DNA of 64,000 bases, from contig JAJFKP010000010.1 in NCBI GenBank assembly GCA_021773135.1, positions 1-64,000 of the forward strand, in the 5' to 3' direction. The position numbers and the translations under genes are program-made. Each line of letters starts with the position of its first letter. Position 1 is the first letter of the stretch. Positions 16,184 to 24,339 of this stretch are shown here, piece by piece. Below the pieces are notes generated by a model, which did no database searches, was not told where the DNA came from, and worked only from the letters and a program-made list of their open reading frames with translations. The stretch comes from Woeseiaceae bacterium. Its GTDB lineage: Bacteria > Pseudomonadota > Gammaproteobacteria > Steroidobacterales > Woeseiaceae.

Positions 16184-18376
16184 CTACATCGCGAGCAAGG
16201 TGCGAAAATGAGTTGCCTTTACCGTGTCACCCTGACTTTCGTAAAGGTTAACAAGCCAGCGCGCAGTATTGTTCGTAAAAAATGACAGCGCGCCACTATC
16301 GGCGCCGAGCACTTCGAAGCTGTTCAGCAAGAGTGCCTCGGCTTCATCAATTCGCTTCAGCCCGGCGAGTGCCGCGCCTTCCGCGGCCGTGGCCCCTGCA
16401 GAGCGCCAATGGTTCTCGGTCAACGCCTGCAGACATATCGTTTTCGCTTCGGTCGCGGCAATCCGAGCTTCCTCGAAACGCCCTGTATCGATCAGCAAAG
16501 TTGCAAGCACGGTCAGGCTGCTGGCGACATCGGTGTGTTCGTTGCCCAGCAGTTTGCGGCGCAGGTCGACGGAATCCCTTATCAACGGTTCAGCAGACCC
16601 GTAGTCGCCAGCCTCTATCATCCACATTGCAACATTGGTCATGCCGCGAGCAACGTCCGGATGTTCATCGCCGACCGTGCGTCGATACATTGCTACAGAC
16701 TCTTGCATCATGGTTCGTGCGACTTCGAACTCGCGTTGGTCGTACAAGATGAACGCCAGGTTATTCATTGCGGCTGCGATTTCAGGATGATCATCACCCA
16801 GCAATTCTTTTTGCACTGCGATGGCTTCGCGATACAGGTTTTCGGCCTCGGAGAACTTCCCCTGATCGTAAAGCGCAAATGCAACATTGTTCAGGCCAAT
16901 AGCGATTTCAGTGTGCGTATCGCCTAACAGGAAACGATTCATGTCGAGCGCTTCCCGGAAAAGGACTTCCGACTCCTGATATTCACCGACTTCTCCAAGC
17001 AGAAAGCCCAGGTTATTCAGCGCTTCGGCCAGGTCGGTGTGTGGCGTGTCATGAAGTTTGCGCTGCAGCATGACTGCGTCCCGCATGAGTGCCAGCGAAT
17101 TATCATAGTCACCCTGATCATATAAATTCAGCGCCAGACCCTCGAGGCTTTTGGCCACCTCGACACTCTCGTCGCCCACCAGATTGCGCTGCGTGGACAA
17201 TGCCCGGCGAAACAGCGGCTCGGCAGATTCATAGTCGCCCATGCGCCCCAGCAGATCTGCAAGTTCAAAAGCCGTGCTCGCGACATCGACGTGCTCCGTT
17301 CCAAGTAGTTGCTGGCGCAGGACGAACGCTTCACGGTAAATTTCCTCCGCTGCTTCGTATTCGGCGGTGAGTTTCAATACCGACCCCAGTTCATGCGCAA
17401 TTCTCGCAACTTCGAGATGCTCGTTTCCGTATAGTTCGCGACGCTTCGAGAGCGCGCTTTGCAGAAGGGAGGCAGCCGATGGGTACAGCGCCAGGCTCCG
17501 GTACACCGTGCCCATGGTTTCCATCAGCGTTGCCTGAATCTCCGGCTGCGCGGCGAGCTCCGTTTCAATTCTTGCAGCACCCTTGTCCATTATTTCGCGC
17601 GCGGTAATCGAATTGCCCAGGGCCTCATTCGGGTCAGAGACCGCAAAAAGCCCGACCAGGAAGTCCGTCGTCTGGCGAGCGGTCTCGGCCTCGATCTCCG
17701 CCTGCCGCCGCTGCACGTCCGCCTCGTTTCTTGCCACTACCGCCATGGTCGCCAAACCGGTGGTAATCACCATGCCGACCACAGCCGCAGCGGTAATGAT
17801 CGCCATGCGCCGCTGCCGGCGCAGATGTTCGCGCCGTTTCAGCGAATCGAAGCCAACGCCGAGCATTCCCGAGATGAGCTTCAGCTTCGCATTCTGTTTG
17901 CCGTCTCCATGCGGTCTGCCGTCTGCGGCAATCGGTTCAGCGGGTTTGTCGGACAACACGCCATCGGCGCCCATCTGAAAACGTACTGCTGGTGGAAAAC
18001 ATTCCTGGTCGGTACCAGGTTCACCGTCGACGATGAGGCAAAAGATGCGATTTTCACGACCCAGGCGCTTGTAGGTCAGGATTTCTTCGTTGGTCCAGTG
18101 CGAATTTGCCGCATTGCGCGAGCAGATGACGATCTGGCAGGCAGAATCTTCAAGCGCCTGGGTCAGTTCTGCTCCAAGGCTATGTGACGAAGCCAGTTCT
18201 TCCCGATCACGAAAAACTTTTCCCATGCGATCGGGCACGATGCCCATAGGCGTCGTTCGGCCCACGAGATACTTGGGTATCTTGAATGTCTCAAGCGCCT
18301 TGTGCAGCCAGGAAGCCCATTTCTCGTCCTTGTGGCTATAGCTGATGAAAGCACGATATTTGTATGTCGAAGACAC
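16184..18376 (-). CDS. TIR domain, membrane helix and TPR array protein
   Basis: 730 residues from a GTG with AAGGA upstream. Residues 5-120 are a TIR domain: YRAFISYSHKDEKWASWLH, KVFRDREELASSHSL, ALEDSACQIVICS, and SHWTNEEI in which W94 and E98 fit the position of the catalytic glutamate in NAD-cleaving TIRs. One membrane helix lies at 191-215, a coiled stretch follows, and from about 290 to 715 there are roughly ten 42-residue kinesin-light-chain-type TPRs (for example EIAIGLNNVAFALYDQGKF). The TIR would face the cytoplasm and the repeats the periplasm, or the reverse. Similar bacterial proteins exist with unknown roles; NADase activity is only inferred. Confidence 0.85.
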   Translation of the reverse strand: MSSTYKYRAFISYSHKDEKWASWLHKALETFKIPKYLVGRTTPMGIVPDRMGKVFRDREELASSHSLGAELTQALEDSACQIVICSRNAANSHWTNEEILTYKRLGRENRIFCLIVDGEPGTDQECFPPAVRFQMGADGVLSDKPAEPIAADGRPHGDGKQNAKLKLISGMLGVGFDSLKRREHLRRQRRMAIITAAAVVGMVITTGLATMAVVARNEADVQRRQAEIEAETARQTTDFLVGLFAVSDPNEALGNSITAREIMDKGAARIETELAAQPEIQATLMETMGTVYRSLALYPSAASLLQSALSKRRELYGNEHLEVARIAHELGSVLKLTAEYEAAEEIYREAFVLRQQLLGTEHVDVASTAFELADLLGRMGDYESAEPLFRRALSTQRNLVGDESVEVAKSLEGLALNLYDQGDYDNSLALMRDAVMLQRKLHDTPHTDLAEALNNLGFLLGEVGEYQESEVLFREALDMNRFLLGDTHTEIAIGLNNVAFALYDQGKFSEAENLYREAIAVQKELLGDDHPEIAAAMNNLAFILYDQREFEVARTMMQESVAMYRRTVGDEHPDVARGMTNVAMWMIEAGDYGSAEPLIRDSVDLRRKLLGNEHTDVASSLTVLATLLIDTGRFEEARIAATEAKTICLQALTENHWRSAGATAAEGAALAGLKRIDEAEALLLNSFEVLGADSGALSFFTNNTARWLVNLYESQGDTVKATHFRTLLAM

Positions 18377-18583
18377 GGTATCGCTGATCCTTAGAACCTG
18401 ACCTTGTTCTTCTAATTCATGGCCCGACGGCCTGCAGCAAGATAATAATAGATTAATAATCAGTTTACGCGGCTTTCAAGTCCTCCCAAATCATATGTTT
18501 GGAGGCGTAACAAATCCTGACATTGGGAACCCGACGCGCGCGATAGAATCATGAAAGAGAGAGATGACGAACAGGACGCAGCG

Positions 18584-19408
18584 ATGAAAACGATCTTGTT
18601 AGCCGTAATACTGAGTGCGACAGCTGCCTTCGCAGCGGCGACCTGGGTCTATCTGCCCGACAATCCCGAGGCTATAGACGCGGACCCCGTCACCTTTGAT
18701 ACCAAACTCCCCGCAGAACGGCGAATCGAGGCACTCGAACAGGCCGTTAGCCAGGAACAGTATGCGCGGCAGCTGCTGCAGGAGGAGATCATGGTGCTTA
18801 GCGACGAACTGGAAAGCCTGCGCGTGGATGCCGCGCCAATTGCGGTCGAATCGGAACAGGAGGCGCCCGAGACCAGTCGCGAGTCCGAGTGGGAACGGCG
18901 CCGAGCGCGGTATGCTGCGCGAAATTCGCCTGAGGCCCGGACCGAGCGCCTCGTGGAGGCCGGCATCGACCCGGGCCTTGCCGGCTGGATTGTGCAGCGC
19001 GAACAGGAACTGCAGATGGATTCGCTGCAGGCGCGCTATGACGCGGGCAGAAGCGACGATGCAACGGAATTCAGCCGCGAGCGGTTTTCATCAAGTGACG
19101 CGCTGCGCCAGGAGCTGGGCGACGAGAACTATGAGCGTTACCTGGAGGCGAACGGTCGTTCGACCAGCGTCGGTGTGTCGAGCATCATCGGCAGCTCGCC
19201 TGCCCAGGTCGCTGGTTTGATGCCCGGCGACGAGATCGTTCGCTATGACGGCAATCGTGTCTTCAGCATGAGCGATATTACAGAAGCAACGATGGTCGGT
19301 GAGCCAGGGCAGAATGTGGTCGTCGACGTCATGCGCGACGGACTCACGATGCAGGTGGTGATGCCACGGGGACCGCTGGGAATTACCGGCAGAAGAGGCA
19401 GGCGCTAG
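18584..19408 (+). CDS. Exported PDZ-domain protein with coiled coil
   Basis: 274 residues from the ATG at 18584, which opens a signal peptide or membrane anchor (MKTILLAVILSATAAFAAA); an ATG at 18551 would add eleven charged residues. A heptad-rich coiled coil spans about 40-80, an arginine- and glutamate-rich linker follows, and a PDZ domain occupies the last 90 residues (VSSIIGSSPAQVAGLMPGD, EIVRYDGNRVFSM, NVVVDVMRDG). There is no protease domain, so it may be an adaptor that binds C-terminal peptides in the periplasm. Partner unknown. Confidence 0.75.
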   Translation: MKTILLAVILSATAAFAAATWVYLPDNPEAIDADPVTFDTKLPAERRIEALEQAVSQEQYARQLLQEEIMVLSDELESLRVDAAPIAVESEQEAPETSRESEWERRRARYAARNSPEARTERLVEAGIDPGLAGWIVQREQELQMDSLQARYDAGRSDDATEFSRERFSSSDALRQELGDENYERYLEANGRSTSVGVSSIIGSSPAQVAGLMPGDEIVRYDGNRVFSMSDITEATMVGEPGQNVVVDVMRDGLTMQVVMPRGPLGITGRRGRR

Positions 19409-19618
19409 CATTCACGCCCGCCAATACTCCGGCCGGTTCGGGCGGTAAAGATCAATCCGCACGGCGTTCAAGGATCCCAAAAAATGCGTGTGCGGATTGG
19501 CCGCTGAGTAAGGCGATGCCAGCCTGATCCCGCTCGTTCAGGCCGCATTGCCGCTGGCGTTGCGGCGCGCCGCCATGCAGAATGAAGCCCGGAAAAAAAT
19601 AATGAATGCCGGTGCCCA

Positions 19619-20359
19619 TTGGTAAAACTCCGCTACACAATCCCGAACAGCTTCACGGCCATCAGCCTCCTGCTCGGCATAGGTTCGATAGTGACCGGCC
19701 AGCTTGGCGACCTGGAGCTCGCCGGCTGGATGATCGTCTGGTGTGGCCTGCTCGATGTCCTGGATGGGCTTGCCGCTCGATTGCTCAAGGCGACTTCAGA
19801 TTTCGGCGCCGAGTTCGATTCGATGGCAGACCTGGTGTCATTTGGCGTAGCTCCCGGCATGCTGGTCCTTCAGGCGGGGATTGAGTTCGGCGGATATGAG
19901 TTGTTCTCCGGTCCGTTCTGGGTATTGCTCGTTTCCGTAGGAGTATTCGTGCTGAGCGGCGCGATGCGCCTGGCGCGCTTCAATATCATGAGTGAGCAGC
20001 CAGTCTACGGCTGGTTTACCGGTATCCCGATAACTGCCGCCGGCGGCGCGCTGCTGTCGTCGTCGGTCATCCTGATGGTCCGTTATCCCGAAATCGCCTA
20101 CGGCATGCCGCTGCATGCGTATCTGCCGGTCATCATGTTCGTCCTGGCGCTCGGCATGATATCCACCATTCGCTTTCCAAAGGCCGTGAAACGTGACGGC
20201 TATTTCATAAATGGCTTTACAGCCTTTACCGTCGTTACTTCTTACTACTGCGGCATCACGCGGAGCTACCCCGAATACCTGTTCTTTATGGGCATTTTTA
20301 TTTTGGTCGCCGGCATCATTGCCGGTCGTATATCAAAGGTTCGCGAGCGGCAGGGTTGA
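19619..20359 (+). CDS. pssA: CDP-diacylglycerol-serine O-phosphatidyltransferase
   Basis: 246 residues, all membrane helices. The CDP-alcohol phosphatidyltransferase signature is complete: DGLAAR, eight residues, G, three residues, D, three residues, D (within DVLDGLAARLLKATSDFG and EFDSMADLVSFG). It joins serine to CDP-diacylglycerol, giving phosphatidylserine for phosphatidylethanolamine synthesis. PssA of this integral type and not the E. coli soluble type. The only usable in-frame start is TTG at 19619, with a weak ribosome site. Confidence 0.9.
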   Translation: MVKLRYTIPNSFTAISLLLGIGSIVTGQLGDLELAGWMIVWCGLLDVLDGLAARLLKATSDFGAEFDSMADLVSFGVAPGMLVLQAGIEFGGYELFSGPFWVLLVSVGVFVLSGAMRLARFNIMSEQPVYGWFTGIPITAAGGALLSSSVILMVRYPEIAYGMPLHAYLPVIMFVLALGMISTIRFPKAVKRDGYFINGFTAFTVVTSYYCGITRSYPEYLFFMGIFILVAGIIAGRISKVRERQG

Positions 20360-20409
20360 ACTATTAAAACTCAGACGATTCGAGTTGATTCAAACATCAA
20401 GGACTGGCG

Positions 20410-21696
20410 TTGAGTTCTGAAACCGCAGCGTTAATTGAGCGGCGCACAGCGCTGCTCGGATCGGCCTACCGACTGTTTTACGATGAACCGGTGCACATCG
20501 TTCGTGGCGAAGGGGTGTGGCTGTACGACACCGAAGGACGTGCTTACCTAGACATGTATAACAACGTGCCGCACGTGGGGCACTGCCACCCGCATGTTGT
20601 CGCAGCGCTGACGAAACAAATCGAGACACTGAATACGCACACTCGCTACCTGCACGAGAACGTGCTCGATCTGGCGGAACGCCTGACGGCGAAATTTCCG
20701 GACGAGCTCGATACGGCCATGTTCAGCTGCACAGGCAGCGAAGCCAATGAACTGGCGCTGCGTATCGCCCGCGCATGCACCGGTGGCACGGGGCTTATCG
20801 TCACCGACTTCGCCTATCACGGCAATACCAAGGCAATTTACGAAATCTCGACTGAAGATATTCCTGCTGCCGAGGTGCCCGATTTTGTGGTGACCGTGCC
20901 GACGCCCGATGTCTATCGCGGACCATACCGGGATGCAGATGCGGGCGAGAAATTTGCAGCACATGTAAAGGATGCTTTGGCGACACTGGACAGTCGTGGC
21001 ATTCGGCCGGCGGCGATGATCGTCGACACGATTTTTTCCAGCGGCGGGGTGATCGCGACGCCGCCCGGGTATCTGCGCGACGCGGCTCTGCATGTTCGCA
21101 ACGCAGGGGGTCTGTTCGTGGCAGACGAAGTGCAGCCGGGCTTCGGCCGCACCGGCCGAAATTTCTGGGGTTATGAAATTGATGATCTGATTCCCGACAT
21201 CGTGACGATGGGCAAACCGATGGGCAACGGCCACCCGCTGGCGGCAACCGTCACGCGGCGGGATCTCGTGGATGGCTTCTCCGGACACGCGCACTATTTC
21301 AATACGTTTGGCGGCAATCCTGTTTCCTGTGCGGCAGGCCTGGCCGTGCTCGATGTTATCGAGCAGGAAGACCTGCAGAAGAAGGCTTGGGAAGTTGGCC
21401 TGTACCTGAACCAGGGTCTCGCGGCGCTGGCGGCAAAATATGAGTGTATCGGAGATGTTCGTGGTGATGGCATGTTCAAGGCCATCGAAATGGTCGAAGA
21501 ACGCGCAAGCCGCAAGCCGGACAGCGACCTGGCGCAGCGACTGGTAAATGGGTTGCGGCAAAGGCGTGTTTTAACGGGTTCGACGGGTATCGCGGACAAC
21601 ATACTGAAGCTCCGCCCCCCGATGGTGTTTTCGCAGGAGAATGCCGATCACTTCATACAGAATTTCGACGAGGTGTTGGCCGCGTCACAGCTTTAG
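20410..21696 (+). CDS. Class III PLP-dependent aminotransferase
   Basis: 428 residues from a TTG with AAGGA upstream. The fold-type I class III signatures are present: YLDMYNNVPHVGHCHPHVV, SCTGSEANELALRIAR, LFVADEVQPGFGRTG with the cofactor-binding Asp, and VTMGKPMGNGHPLAA with the Schiff-base lysine. The closest overall look is to alanine-glyoxylate aminotransferase 2, beta-amino acid aminotransferases and phosphoethanolamine phospho-lyases, which cannot be told apart by eye. It precedes the metalloprotease gene by ten bases. A beta-alanine or beta-aminoisobutyrate aminotransferase would complete the pyrimidine pathway encoded further right, but that link is inference. Confidence 0.85.
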   Translation: MSSETAALIERRTALLGSAYRLFYDEPVHIVRGEGVWLYDTEGRAYLDMYNNVPHVGHCHPHVVAALTKQIETLNTHTRYLHENVLDLAERLTAKFPDELDTAMFSCTGSEANELALRIARACTGGTGLIVTDFAYHGNTKAIYEISTEDIPAAEVPDFVVTVPTPDVYRGPYRDADAGEKFAAHVKDALATLDSRGIRPAAMIVDTIFSSGGVIATPPGYLRDAALHVRNAGGLFVADEVQPGFGRTGRNFWGYEIDDLIPDIVTMGKPMGNGHPLAATVTRRDLVDGFSGHAHYFNTFGGNPVSCAAGLAVLDVIEQEDLQKKAWEVGLYLNQGLAALAAKYECIGDVRGDGMFKAIEMVEERASRKPDSDLAQRLVNGLRQRRVLTGSTGIADNILKLRPPMVFSQENADHFIQNFDEVLAASQL

Positions 21697-21706
21697 AGGT
21701 AATCAA

Positions 21707-24172
21707 ATGATCATGCGTGTCATATCGCTTGCGACCATGCTGTTGCTTACTGCCTGTACCCAGGGAAATTCAGGCAAGCCAGATGAGCTGGGCAGCCAGA
21801 TCGCAGGCTTCGAGCATCTCCCCGGTTATTTCGATCTCTACTGGGACGAGCCATCGGGGCGCCTGATCGTTGCGATCGAACAATTCGATGAACCCTTCCT
21901 TTACATTTCATCAATGGCTCGCGGTGTGGGTTCGAACGATATCGGGCTGGATCGCGGCCAGCTGAGTGGGGAAAAAGTTGTTCGTTTTCAGCGTTCAGGA
22001 CCGAAGGTTCTACTAATCGAGGACAATCTCGCTTATCGGGCGCTCAGTGATAACGTCGATGAGCAAAACGCCGTTGCGGAGTCCTTTGCAAGCTCGGTGT
22101 TGTGGGGATTCGAATCGCTTGGAGAACTGGACGGCTCCGTGTTTATCGATGCCACCGAGTTCCTGCTGCGCGACGCGCATCGAGTCAGTGCCCGACTTGC
22201 AGGCATGGAGGAGGGCAACTTCAAGGCGGATGCGTCACGTTCGGCAATTTACCTGCCGATGACCAAGGCCTTTCCGGATAATTCTGAAATAGAAGCGATA
22301 GTTACGTTCGTCGGCGAAGCGACCGGCCCGTTCCTGCCAACCGTTGTGCCCGACAGCGAAAGTTTCTCGGTACATTTGCACCACTCGCTGATCCGCTTGC
22401 CCGATGATAACTATGAGCCACTGCCGTTTGACCCTCGCGCCGGCGGCATCCCGCTTGGCGGTTCCGGGTTTCTGGACTACGCGAGCCCTGTGGGCGATCC
22501 CCTGAAAGTAGCCTATGGTCACCGCTTTCGTCTTGAGAAAAAGGATCCCACGGCCGACGTTAGTGAAGCGGTCAAACCGATCGTCTATTACGTTGATCGG
22601 GGTGCGCCGGAACCTATTCGAAGCGCACTGATAGAAGGCGCGTCGTGGTGGAACCAGGCCTTCGAGGCCGCCGGTTATCGGGACGCCTTCCGCGTCGAGC
22701 TGCTGCCGGAAGACGCTGATCCTATGGACGTGCGTTACAACATCATTCAGTGGGTGCATCGCTCAACACGCGGCTGGTCATACGGCGGTGGTATCGTCGA
22801 CCCGCGAACCGGTGAAATCATGAAGGGCAAGGTGACGCTCGGTTCACTGCGCGTAAGGCAGGATTACCTGATTGCAGAAGGTCTGCTGGCACCGTACGGA
22901 AACGAAGAGAAACCGGATGTACCGATGGAGATGGCGATCGCGAGAATCCGCCAGTTGTCGGCGCATGAGGTTGGCCACACGATAGGATTTCAGCACAACA
23001 TGGCGGCGAGCACGCAAGGTCGAACGTCGGTCATGGACTATCCGCACCCGCTGATTCAGTTCGACGCCGACGGCAACATTAACCTTGATGAGGCGTATGC
23101 AGTTGGTATCGGCGAGTGGGACAAGCGCACCGTGATTTACGCCTACCAGGACTTTCCTGACGCGGTCGATCCACAGGCAGGCCGCCATCAAATCATGGCG
23201 GACACCATCGCAACAGGTCTGCGCTTCGTATCCGATCCGGACTCGCGACCTGTAGGTGCCGCCCATCCGCTTGGCAACCTGTGGGACAACGGCGCCGATG
23301 CCATCGAGGAGCTCAACAACCTGCTGCGCGTTCGTGCGTATGCAATGGGACGGTTCTCGGAACAAAATATCCGGCCGGGCAGGCCGCTGGCAACGCTGGA
23401 GGAGGTCCTGGTTCCCATTTACCTGATCCACCGCTTCCAGCTGCATGCCGTTGGCAAGCTGATCGGTGGCGAAGACTTTTATTACACGATGCGTGGCGAT
23501 GGCCAGCCGATTTCCACGCCAGTTTCCGCGGACCGGCAGCGAGAAGCCATTGCGGCCTTGCTGTCGTCCATGACACCGTCGGCGCTGCGCATTCCCGACA
23601 ACGTTTTACGTCTGCTCCCGCCGCGGCCACCCGGCAATCCGAAATCCCGGGAAACGTTTCCATCGAATACCGGCAAGATATTCGAGCCGATCGGCGCAGC
23701 ACAAAGCGCCGCCGCCCTGACGCTGGAGGTACTCCTCGAACCCACCCGCGCTGCACGCCTGGTGGCATCGAACGCCCGTCAGCCGACGATGCCTGGATTC
23801 GGAGAACTCGCGGATGACCTGCTGCGCGCGACCTGGTATGGATCGCGGCCGTCTGGCATCGAAGGGGAGTTGCAGAGAGCGACCAACACCCTGGCCCTGG
23901 AACGGCTGATGGCGCTGGCCCTGAACAAGGATGCCGACACCCAGGTCCGTGCAATCGCGCTGGATACCATTGCCGGCCTGGACGCCTGGCTGACGCCACG
24001 TGCGAACAGCGCCAGCGACAGCAGGTGGCGCGCGCACTATGGGTTCGCCCGGTTTCGCATTGCACAAATGCGCGCTGACCCTGCGAGTATCGAGCAGATT
24101 GAGACCATCACTGTTCCGCCCGGTGAGCCCATTGGTTCAACAGACATGGGCACGACGCTGGGCTGGTATTAA
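21707..24172 (+). CDS. Zinc-dependent metalloprotease lipoprotein (DUF4953/DUF5117 type)
   Basis: 821 residues. AGAGGT six bases upstream supports the ATG at 21707, and the signal ends in a lipobox with Cys near residue 14 (LLLTACTQG). The N-terminal half is the beta-rich region of this family (YFDLYWDEPSGRLIVAI). Near residue 420 is the metzincin-like motif SAHEVGHTIGFQHNMAAS with a following SVMDYPHP methionine turn. The final region has the family's helical domain. Such proteins are outer, lipid-anchored peptidases of unknown substrate. A 15-base tandem duplication spans its stop codon. Confidence 0.88.
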   Translation: MIMRVISLATMLLLTACTQGNSGKPDELGSQIAGFEHLPGYFDLYWDEPSGRLIVAIEQFDEPFLYISSMARGVGSNDIGLDRGQLSGEKVVRFQRSGPKVLLIEDNLAYRALSDNVDEQNAVAESFASSVLWGFESLGELDGSVFIDATEFLLRDAHRVSARLAGMEEGNFKADASRSAIYLPMTKAFPDNSEIEAIVTFVGEATGPFLPTVVPDSESFSVHLHHSLIRLPDDNYEPLPFDPRAGGIPLGGSGFLDYASPVGDPLKVAYGHRFRLEKKDPTADVSEAVKPIVYYVDRGAPEPIRSALIEGASWWNQAFEAAGYRDAFRVELLPEDADPMDVRYNIIQWVHRSTRGWSYGGGIVDPRTGEIMKGKVTLGSLRVRQDYLIAEGLLAPYGNEEKPDVPMEMAIARIRQLSAHEVGHTIGFQHNMAASTQGRTSVMDYPHPLIQFDADGNINLDEAYAVGIGEWDKRTVIYAYQDFPDAVDPQAGRHQIMADTIATGLRFVSDPDSRPVGAAHPLGNLWDNGADAIEELNNLLRVRAYAMGRFSEQNIRPGRPLATLEEVLVPIYLIHRFQLHAVGKLIGGEDFYYTMRGDGQPISTPVSADRQREAIAALLSSMTPSALRIPDNVLRLLPPRPPGNPKSRETFPSNTGKIFEPIGAAQSAAALTLEVLLEPTRAARLVASNARQPTMPGFGELADDLLRATWYGSRPSGIEGELQRATNTLALERLMALALNKDADTQVRAIALDTIAGLDAWLTPRANSASDSRWRAHYGFARFRIAQMRADPASIEQIETITVPPGEPIGSTDMGTTLGWY

Positions 24173-24192
24173 AAAGACTGGTATTAAATAGA
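24163..24192 (+). repeat. 15-base tandem duplication across a stop codon
   Basis: CTGGTATTAAAAAGA at 24163-24177 is followed at once by CTGGTATTAAATAGA at 24178-24192, one mismatch. The first copy contains the TAA stop of the metalloprotease gene. It looks like a recent slippage or duplication event. Confidence 0.8.
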
Positions 24193-24204
24193 CAGGGGAA
24201 ATTG

Positions 24205-24339
24205 ATGTTTGGCTTGCCACTGGAAACATCGCTGCTGGTAATTGGATTTCCAATATTCTGGATTCTTTACACAATTGTGTTCCTGTTTGTGTCGCGTAAC
24301 TGGGGCAACGATTCATCTGCTGGTAACGATCGGTCATGA
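24205..24339 (+). CDS. Small accessory membrane protein of the SSS symporter
   Basis: 44 residues: MFGLPLETSL, then a single hydrophobic helix (LLVIGFPIFWILYTIVFLFV) and a short polar tail. AGGGGAAATTG sits just upstream as a ribosome site, and the TGA overlaps the ATG of the next gene in an ATGA arrangement, so it is translationally coupled to the symporter. Single-helix proteins encoded just upstream of sodium:solute symporters are known as symporter small accessory proteins. It probably associates with or stabilises the transporter. Confidence 0.82.
   Translation: MFGLPLETSLLVIGFPIFWILYTIVFLFVSRNWGNDSSAGNDRS

Noticed and set aside
15889-16251. 120-residue forward frame in the gap upstream of the lectin-like gene
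   Set aside because: No ribosome site, no family pattern, and it runs into the end of the TIR-TPR gene on the other strand.
16500-17500. Repeating 126-base pattern considered as a DNA repeat array
   Set aside because: The period is 42 codons and reflects the TPR protein repeats; the DNA copies are too diverged for a repeat array or CRISPR.
19452-19640. 62-residue reverse frame between the PDZ gene and pssA
   Set aside because: It overlaps the pssA start region, and its composition gives no sign of a real protein.
20548-21561. 337-residue reverse open frame opposite the aminotransferase
   Set aside because: The forward strand encodes all class III aminotransferase motifs; the reverse translation is low-complexity-like with no recognisable domain.
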